Source of the DNA: CBFHOS01 sp965657645 | Lineage (GTDB): Bacteria; Pseudomonadota; Alphaproteobacteria; Puniceispirillales; Puniceispirillaceae | Length of the DNA stretch: 19,056 nucleotides | Assembly: GCA_965657645.1 (NCBI GenBank) | Contig: CBFHOS010000031.1 | Location: forward strand, 1-19,056 | Reading direction: 5' to 3' | Shown: positions 14,070 to 19,056 of the stretch, one piece after another | How positions within the stretch are numbered: the first letter of the stretch is position 1 | Layout: each line of letters opens with the position of its first letter | Position numbers and translations under genes: made by a program | The notes under the pieces: model-generated | The model's input: only the letters and a program-made list of their open reading frames with translations | Told to the model about the DNA's origin: nothing | The model's database searches: none

Positions 14070-14752
14070 GCGCGGCCAAACCCGTCATATCACCCGCCTT
14101 TCTATTGCTCGCCGGTGGACAATCGCGGCGCATGGGCGGCGGTGATAAAAACCTGATGATGCTTGGCGGCCAAAGCGTTCTTGCGCATGTTCTGGCAAGG
14201 GTGCGGGCACAGATCGATGATGACGCGCCGATGCTCCTCAATGCCAATGGTGATCCATCGCGCTATGCTGACTTTGGCCTGCCGGTTGAGGCCGATGTGG
14301 TGGCGGGGCATGCTGGGCCACTTGCCGGTATTCTGACCGGATTGGAATGGTTACAAGCGCATCACCCCGATCGGACCCACATGATGAGCCTTGCGACAGA
14401 TGCACCGTTTTTGCCGCCTGATTTGGTCGCACGCCTGATGGTGCCAATTAATGATCCCGCGCGTAATGATTCCAAAATAGTTCAGCCCACAATTGTGCAG
14501 CCTACAATTGTTCAGGCTTCATCGAATGGTCGGCGTCATCCGGTTTTTGCGATCTGGCCGGTGAGCATAGCGGCGTCATTGCGACATGCTCTGGTTGCGG
14601 ATGGCACCCGCAAGATTGATGATTTCACCGCTGATTATGACTGCGCTGTGGTACCATTTGAGGGTGATCCAGACCCGTTCATGAATTTGAACCGGCCCGA
14701 TGATTTCACCACCGCCGCCACATATTTGCAAAAGACCGTGTCCGGCCCGTAA
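14066..14752 (+). CDS. mobA: Molybdenum cofactor guanylyltransferase
   Basis: Enzyme of 228 residues that adds GMP to molybdopterin, forming the guanine dinucleotide cofactor used by formate dehydrogenase and its relatives. The nucleotide-binding loop LLLAGGQSRRMGGGDK is at 13-28, with Lys28. LATDAPFLP (metal-binding Asp) and the substrate segment GRRHPVFAIWP follow. E. coli MobA has 194 residues, and part of the extra length is a threefold IVQPT/IVQPT/IVQAS repeat at 138-152, just before SSNGRRHP, encoded by 15-bp DNA repeats. It overlaps fdhD by ATGA, so both are made from one transcript, consistent with joint service to formate dehydrogenase. Confidence 0.93.
   Translation: MSAAKPVISPAFLLLAGGQSRRMGGGDKNLMMLGGQSVLAHVLARVRAQIDDDAPMLLNANGDPSRYADFGLPVEADVVAGHAGPLAGILTGLEWLQAHHPDRTHMMSLATDAPFLPPDLVARLMVPINDPARNDSKIVQPTIVQPTIVQASSNGRRHPVFAIWPVSIAASLRHALVADGTRKIDDFTADYDCAVVPFEGDPDPFMNLNRPDDFTTAATYLQKTVSGP
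14477..14521. repeat. Three 15-bp tandem units inside mobA (IVQPT)
   Basis: ATAGTTCAGCCCACA, ATTGTGCAGCCTACA and ATTGTTCAGGCTTCA lie head to tail (14477-14491, 14492-14506, 14507-14521). Adjacent units agree at 12 of 15 positions, so this is older than the other repeats in the window. They add two IVQPT pentapeptides before IVQAS without breaking the frame. Confidence 0.9.
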
Positions 14753-14867
14753 ATTTGCCAATTAGGGGTGCTGGTTTTTGCCATGAAAACAGGCTAGAAG
14801 ATGGCAGGGGCGCCGTTTGAAAATAACCGCACCAAGATGTCGATGGATTGCCGATGGAGGATCAAAC

Positions 14868-15839
14868 ATGGCTGTAAAAGCCGATTTAAATGACGCTGAG
14901 ACCAAAACAGCCATTGCCTCTGCCCGCACTTTGTTTGGCGCTTACCGCGATGCGATCAATGGTCTAGATGCGGCGCTGGGAGATAGCTTTAGCGCGGCGG
15001 TTGATCTTATGCTCGGCTCAAAGGGTCATGTGGTGATTTGTGGGATGGGCAAGTCCGGTCTGATTGGCCGGAAAATTGCCGCGACACTGGCCTCTACCGG
15101 CACGCCGTCGCTGTTCCTGCATCCGGCCGAGGCCATTCACGGTGATTTGGGGATGGTACGGCGCGGTGATGTTGTTGTGCTGATTTCAAACTCCGGCGAA
15201 ACCGAGGAAATCGTGCGCTTGCTTCCGGCGTTATTGCGCCTTGATACGCACCTCATTGCGCTAACTGGTGCGCCGTCTAGTACCTTGGCTGACAAGGCGG
15301 AGGTGGCGCTGGATATCTCGGTTGACCGCGAAGCTTGCCCGCTGAATCTGGCGCCGACCACATCATCGCTAAATACCTTGGTGCTTGGTGATGCGCTGGC
15401 GGTTGCGCTCATGGAAAAGCGTGGTTTTGAGGCTGTTGATTTTGCCCAGACCCATCCGGGCGGGGCGCTTGGGCGGCGGCTTCTCACCCATGTTAAAGAA
15501 AAAATGCGGGTCGATAATCTGCCTTTCGTATCGCCGCGAGCCTCGGTTCAAGAGGCATTGGTGGTGATGACGCAAGGTCGCCTCGGCATGGCGCTAGTTG
15601 GTGCGGCCGACGATCTGCAAGGGATTATTACCGATGGCGATTTGCGCCGTCTGTTGGTTGAAGGTGTTGATTTGGCGAGCAAGCCGGTAGGTGATGTTGC
15701 CAGTAAAACACCGCTAACCATTGGCCCAGACGTGATGATGGTCGATGCCGAAGAAAAGATGCTAGAGGCGCGTGTTCAATGTCTGGTGGTGGTCGGCGAT
15801 GCAGGCCATGTCGAAGGCATCATTCAAATTTATGAATAG
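14868..15839 (+). CDS. kdsD: D-arabinose-5-phosphate isomerase (KdsD/KpsF type)
   Basis: Isomerase of 323 residues converting ribulose-5-phosphate to arabinose-5-phosphate, the first step to Kdo for lipopolysaccharide. An N-terminal SIS domain (about 40-180) contains CGMGKSGLIGRKIAATLASTGTP, HPAEAIHGDLGM and ISNSGETEE. Two CBS domains follow, the first with GMALVGAADDLQGIITDGDLRR. I start at ATG 14868 because GGAGG lies 7 nt upstream; a TTG at 14817 in frame would add 17 unconserved residues. The end is odd: family members usually finish with a tail like HDLLRAGV, but here the protein stops at GIIQIYE. The same frame after the TAG reads SDLDWRRAQ before a TAA at 15867-15869. It stands between mobA and queA with gaps of 115 and 69 nt. 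Confidence 0.93.
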   Translation: MAVKADLNDAETKTAIASARTLFGAYRDAINGLDAALGDSFSAAVDLMLGSKGHVVICGMGKSGLIGRKIAATLASTGTPSLFLHPAEAIHGDLGMVRRGDVVVLISNSGETEEIVRLLPALLRLDTHLIALTGAPSSTLADKAEVALDISVDREACPLNLAPTTSSLNTLVLGDALAVALMEKRGFEAVDFAQTHPGGALGRRLLTHVKEKMRVDNLPFVSPRASVQEALVVMTQGRLGMALVGAADDLQGIITDGDLRRLLVEGVDLASKPVGDVASKTPLTIGPDVMMVDAEEKMLEARVQCLVVVGDAGHVEGIIQIYE

Positions 15840-15908
15840 AGTGATTTGGATTGGCGGCGGGCGCAATAAATCCTCCTCTGGCCCCGTTAAAGTGATAGGT
15901 GTGCGCCG

Positions 15909-17021
15909 ATGAAACTGGCCGATTTTGATTATGATCTGCCGCAAGAGGCGATTGCCCTAGCGCCGGCGAGCCCGCGTGACGCGGCGCGCTTGCTGGATTT
16001 GCAGGACAATGGCCGTCATGACCGCTATATCCGCGATTTGCCTAACCTGTTGCATAGTGGCGATATTCTAGTGGTGAATAATACCGAGGTTATTCCGGCC
16101 CGCCTTAGTGGCAAGCGCGGTGAAGCCCGGATTAGCGTCACCTTGCACAAGCGCGAATTGGCGGCTGGTAAATCGAATGTCTGGCGGGTATTTGCCAAGC
16201 CAGCGAAGAAATGCCGCCCCGATGATGTCATCATATTTGGCGATGATTTTGCCGCATTGGTGCATGGGCGGGGCGCTGGCGGTGATGTCGAGCTTGGTTT
16301 TGTGCATCCAGATGGGTTGTCGCCGCTGGATGAGGTCCAGATATTACAGGCGCTGGAAACCTATGGCGAGATGCCTCTGCCACCCTATATCGCGCGGCCA
16401 GATGGTGCCACCAAGGCCGATGCCGATGATTACCAGACGATGTTCGCAGCAGAGCAGGGCGCAGTGGCGGCGCCTACGGCTGGCCTGCATTTCACCGATG
16501 ATCTGGTCGCCGCGCTTGCTGCTAAAAACATAGCCATTGCGCCGGTTACCTTGCATGTCGGGGCGGGTACCTTTTTGCCGGTAACGGTGGATGATATTGC
16601 CGATCACCAGATGCATTCTGAATGGGGCCATATTAGCGCCGAGACCGCCGCGATGATTAATCAGGCGCGCCAGAACGGGGGGCGGGTGATCGCCGTTGGC
16701 ACCACTAGCCTGCGGATCATGGAGGCGTGCTATGCGGCGCTTGGTCGGCTTGACGAATTTTCTGATGAGACTGATATCTTCATCACGCCCGGATATAAAT
16801 TCCGCTCGATCGATATGTTGCTGACCAACTTTCATTTGCCGAAATCGACGTTATTAATGCTGGTATCGGCACTTGTCGGGCTGGCACCTATTCGCGATGC
16901 CTATAGTCATGCTATTGCTTCTGGCTATCGTTTCTTTTCCTATGGTGATGCCTGTTTGTTGCCGAATAACAGCGCTGGTGTGATGCCAGATGATGCTGGT
17001 GATGGAGGCCGCAATGCCTGA
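15909..17021 (+). CDS. queA: S-adenosylmethionine:tRNA ribosyltransferase-isomerase QueA
   Basis: Enzyme of 370 residues that moves the ribosyl part of S-adenosylmethionine onto preQ1 in tRNA (position 34), giving epoxyqueuosine. Conserved blocks are DFDYDLPQEAIALAP.SPRD at the N-terminus, GDILVVNNTEVIPARLSG, MPLPPYI with DDYQTMFAAEQGAVAAPTAGLHFT in the centre, LHVGAGTFLPV, AVGTTSLR and the C-terminal ITPGYKFRSIDMLLTNFHLPKSTLLMLVSALVG. The length is at the upper end of the family. The ATG at 15909 starts directly at the family N-terminus, although the ribosome site is weak. Its last eight bases (ATGCCTGA) are also the first bases of tgt. Confidence 0.97.
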   Translation: MKLADFDYDLPQEAIALAPASPRDAARLLDLQDNGRHDRYIRDLPNLLHSGDILVVNNTEVIPARLSGKRGEARISVTLHKRELAAGKSNVWRVFAKPAKKCRPDDVIIFGDDFAALVHGRGAGGDVELGFVHPDGLSPLDEVQILQALETYGEMPLPPYIARPDGATKADADDYQTMFAAEQGAVAAPTAGLHFTDDLVAALAAKNIAIAPVTLHVGAGTFLPVTVDDIADHQMHSEWGHISAETAAMINQARQNGGRVIAVGTTSLRIMEACYAALGRLDEFSDETDIFITPGYKFRSIDMLLTNFHLPKSTLLMLVSALVGLAPIRDAYSHAIASGYRFFSYGDACLLPNNSAGVMPDDAGDGGRNA

Positions 17022-18153
17022 TTTTTCATTTGCTCTTAAAGCCACCGATGGCGCGGCGCGGCGCGGAACGGTTGTGACCGCATGGGGCGAGGTTGAAACA
17101 CCGGTTTTCATGCCGGTTGGTACCGCCGCCACGGTCAAGGGAATGATGCCGGAATCGGTTAAATCTACTGGTGCCAGCATTATTCTGGCGAACACCTACC
17201 ATCTGATGTTGCGCCCTGGTGCCGAGAGGGTGGCGCGCCTCGGTGGTGTGCGTAAATTGATGGGCTGGGATGGTCCTTTATTGACTGATAGTGGCGGCTT
17301 TCAGGTGATGTCACTGGGGCCATTGCGTAAATTGGACGAGGATGGGGTGACGTTTAAATCGCATCTGGATGGCAGTAAACACCGCCTCACGCCAGAGCGG
17401 TCAACCGAGATCCAGCATATGCTCGATGCCACCATCACCATGGCGTTTGATGAATGCACCCCCTATCCCGCCACCCATGAGGTCGCGGCGGAAAGCATGC
17501 GCCTGTCGATGCGCTGGGCAAAACGCTCTCGCGCCGCCTTTGTTGACCGTCAGGGCTATGGCCAGTTTGGTATTGTGCAGGGATCTGTCTATCCTGATTT
17601 ACGGGCCGAGTCCGTTGCGGCGCTAGAGGAGATAGATTTCGAGGGCTATGCCGTTGGCGGCTTGGCTGTTGGCGAGGGGCAGGAAAAAATGTTCGAGGCG
17701 CTGGAATTTACCACGCCGCTAATGCGGGCCGACAAGCCGCGCTATCTGATGGGTGTTGGCAAGCCGTCTGATCTGGTTGGCGGTGTTGCACGCGGCATTG
17801 ATATGTTTGATTGCGTGATGCCAACGCGCTCTGGTCGCACGGGGCAGGGCTTTACCCGCCGTGGTCCGGTTAATCTGAAAAACGCCCGCCATGCAGATGA
17901 TAACCGTCCGCTGGATGAGGATTGCAGTTGTCCGGCCTGTAGCAAATATTCGCGGGCATATCTGCACCATTTGTTCCGGGCGAATGAGGTGCAGGGTCTG
18001 ATGCTGCTAAGCTGGCATAACATCCAGTATTATCAGGATTTGATGGCGGGCATGCGCGCCGCTATTGAGGGGGGTGCCTTTGCTAAATTTGAGGCTGATT
18101 TTCATGCCCAACAGGCATTGGGCGATATTGATCCGCCAGTGGCGCTTGGCTAG
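17014..18153 (+). CDS. tgt: Queuine tRNA-ribosyltransferase (tRNA-guanine transglycosylase)
   Basis: Enzyme of 379 residues that swaps guanine 34 for preQ1 in Tyr, His, Asn and Asp tRNAs. Catalytic residues are Asp92 in LLTDSGGFQVMSL and the nucleophile Asp266 in MFDCVMPTRSGRTGQ. GIVQGS and GGLAVGEGQ form the base pocket. The structural zinc site is complete: Cys304, Cys306, Cys309 (CSCPAC) and His335 in LSWHN. I start at ATG 17014 because GGAGG lies about 6 nt upstream and MPDFSF is the family N-terminus; an ATG at 16990 would add eight residues. It overlaps queA by 8 nt, and queG follows after two bases, so the three genes form one translation-coupled operon. Confidence 0.97.
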   Translation: MPDFSFALKATDGAARRGTVVTAWGEVETPVFMPVGTAATVKGMMPESVKSTGASIILANTYHLMLRPGAERVARLGGVRKLMGWDGPLLTDSGGFQVMSLGPLRKLDEDGVTFKSHLDGSKHRLTPERSTEIQHMLDATITMAFDECTPYPATHEVAAESMRLSMRWAKRSRAAFVDRQGYGQFGIVQGSVYPDLRAESVAALEEIDFEGYAVGGLAVGEGQEKMFEALEFTTPLMRADKPRYLMGVGKPSDLVGGVARGIDMFDCVMPTRSGRTGQGFTRRGPVNLKNARHADDNRPLDEDCSCPACSKYSRAYLHHLFRANEVQGLMLLSWHNIQYYQDLMAGMRAAIEGGAFAKFEADFHAQQALGDIDPPVALG

Positions 18154-18155
18154 AT

Positions 18156-19056
18156 ATGGCGGGATCGGATCACATCTTAAGGGCGAGTGACCGGTCATCA
18201 AGCGGGGATGCATTGCGCGATTGGCTTGCCGCCACAGCGCGGGATGAGGGCTTTACCTCGATCGCAATCGGTCCGGCTAGCCTGCCAGATTACGCCGCTA
18301 GTGGGCTGGATGATTTCCTGTCCGATGGCTTTCAGGGCGATATGGATTGGCTGGATGAAACCGCGCCCCGGCGGCGTGCCCCAACAAACATGTGGTCGGG
18401 TGCCAAGACCGCCATTATCTGCACAATGAATTACGGTCCGGATCATGATCCGATGGATAATCTGGCGCATAAATCGGCTGGGAATATCTCGGTATATGCG
18501 CGCGGCAAGGATTACCATGAGGTGATCAAAGGACGATTGAAACAACTGGCTAGCCGCCTCGTTGCCAAGACCGGTGCCGAGGTAAAGGTATTTGTTGATA
18601 CCGCGCCGTTGATGGAAAAGCCGCTGGCGGCGATGGCTGGTGTTGGATGGCAGGGTAAACACACCAATCTGGTATCGCGTGAGGCTGGCTCTTGGTTGTT
18701 TTTGGGAACGATCCTGACCACCGCCGAATTGCCGCATGACAGCCAAGGCGACGATCATTGTGGGTCCTGCCGTGCCTGTCTTGATGTGTGCCCGACAAAC
18801 GCTTTTCCCGCGCCCTATCGGCTCGATGCCAGCAAATGTATCTCATATCTAACCATCGAGCATAAGGGCCATATTCCGGCAGATTTCAGACAAGCCATCG
18901 GCAATCGTATTTTCGGCTGTGATGATTGCCTTGCGGTTTGTCCATGGAACAAATATGCGGCCAAGGCTAGCGAGGCCAAGCTTGCCGCAAGGGCCGAGAC
19001 CAGCCTGCCGCCATTGGCCGATCTATTGATCCTCGATGATGCAGAGTTTCGCACCC
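18156..19056 (+). CDS. queG: Epoxyqueuosine reductase QueG (3' end beyond window)
   Basis: The first 300 codons are open to the window edge; family members are about 350-380 residues long. QueG reduces epoxyqueuosine to queuosine in tRNA using cobalamin and two [4Fe-4S] clusters. Visible features are the GDMDWLDETAPRR segment, the catalytic Asp148 in VDTAPLMEKPLAAMAGVGW, the GKHTNLVSREAGSW block and a ferredoxin-like motif CGSCRACLDVCP (Cys202, 205, 208, 212). A second cysteine set follows in KCISYLT and FGCDDCLAVCPW. The start ATG is two bases after the tgt stop and has no clear ribosome site, so it may depend on translation of tgt. About 17 residues precede the first conserved block. Its clusters make it a client of the suf system in this window. 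Confidence 0.95.
   Translation, partial: MAGSDHILRASDRSSSGDALRDWLAATARDEGFTSIAIGPASLPDYAASGLDDFLSDGFQGDMDWLDETAPRRRAPTNMWSGAKTAIICTMNYGPDHDPMDNLAHKSAGNISVYARGKDYHEVIKGRLKQLASRLVAKTGAEVKVFVDTAPLMEKPLAAMAGVGWQGKHTNLVSREAGSWLFLGTILTTAELPHDSQGDDHCGSCRACLDVCPTNAFPAPYRLDASKCISYLTIEHKGHIPADFRQAIGNRIFGCDDCLAVCPWNKYAAKASEAKLAARAETSLPPLADLLILDDAEFRT

Noticed and set aside
15840..15908. Possible preQ1 riboswitch before queA
   Set aside because: No compact H-type pseudoknot with an A-rich tail and sequestered ribosome site could be drawn; the stretch is mostly G-rich spacer.
16344..16835. 163-residue minus-strand frame within queA
   Set aside because: Shadow of conserved QueA sequence with no recognisable motifs.
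18198..18758. 186-residue minus-strand frame at the right edge
   Set aside because: It lies opposite QueG, whose cysteine motifs and catalytic Asp make the plus strand the real coding strand.

Overview
The window looks like a piece of chromosome from an alphaproteobacterium with moderate GC. The protein style (Rrf2-type SUF regulator, HspQ, KpsF/KdsD-type isomerase, short Cys-free L32) and the compact operons fit an alphaproteobacterium. A marine SAR116-like (Puniceispirillales) lineage is a guess from gene style only. No phage, transposase, integrase, CRISPR array or defence system was seen. Nearly all of it is housekeeping metabolism. The unexplained signal is a set of short tandem duplications and a compact double operator in front of the SUF genes.

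Layout. 1-1906: a probable leftward gene start at the edge, a leftward secreted Sel1-repeat protein, then rightward rpmF (L32) and hspQ. 1907-2234: gene-free regulatory stretch with a 12-bp tandem array, a 25-bp dyad and a Fur-box-like 19-mer. 2235-8279: the SUF iron-sulfur operon in the order regulator, sufB, sufC, sufD, sufS, sufT, A-type carrier, tightly packed or overlapping. 8361-10214: an Atm1-type ABC exporter, functionally linked to Fe-S/thiol export. 10275-11246: a monoacylglycerol-lipase-like alpha/beta hydrolase. 11394-12293: a DapA-family aldolase that lacks the DapA substrate-binding Arg. 12290-13048 (minus): NAD kinase, overlapping its convergent neighbour through a shared CTAG. 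13152-14752: fdhD and mobA (formate dehydrogenase sulfuration and molybdenum cofactor nucleotide addition), coupled by ATGA. 14868-15839: arabinose-5-phosphate isomerase for Kdo synthesis, possibly with a clipped C-terminus. 15909-19056: queA, tgt and the 5' part of queG, the last three steps of queuosine tRNA modification.

How it works together. SufS takes sulfur from cysteine, SufBCD builds the cluster, the A-type carrier delivers it, and SufT assists maturation. The Rrf2 regulator with three conserved-position cysteines probably senses cluster status and acts on the dyad before its own gene, while the overlapping Fur-like box would add iron control. Client enzymes of such clusters include QueG at the right edge. 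No sufE is present, so SufS must receive its partner from elsewhere.

At six places in 14 kb there are two to five copies of a 12-20 bp unit: three between genes, two across or beside stop codons (one of these also counted as intergenic) and two in frame inside genes. This suggests an active short-duplication process and several potentially length-variable loci.
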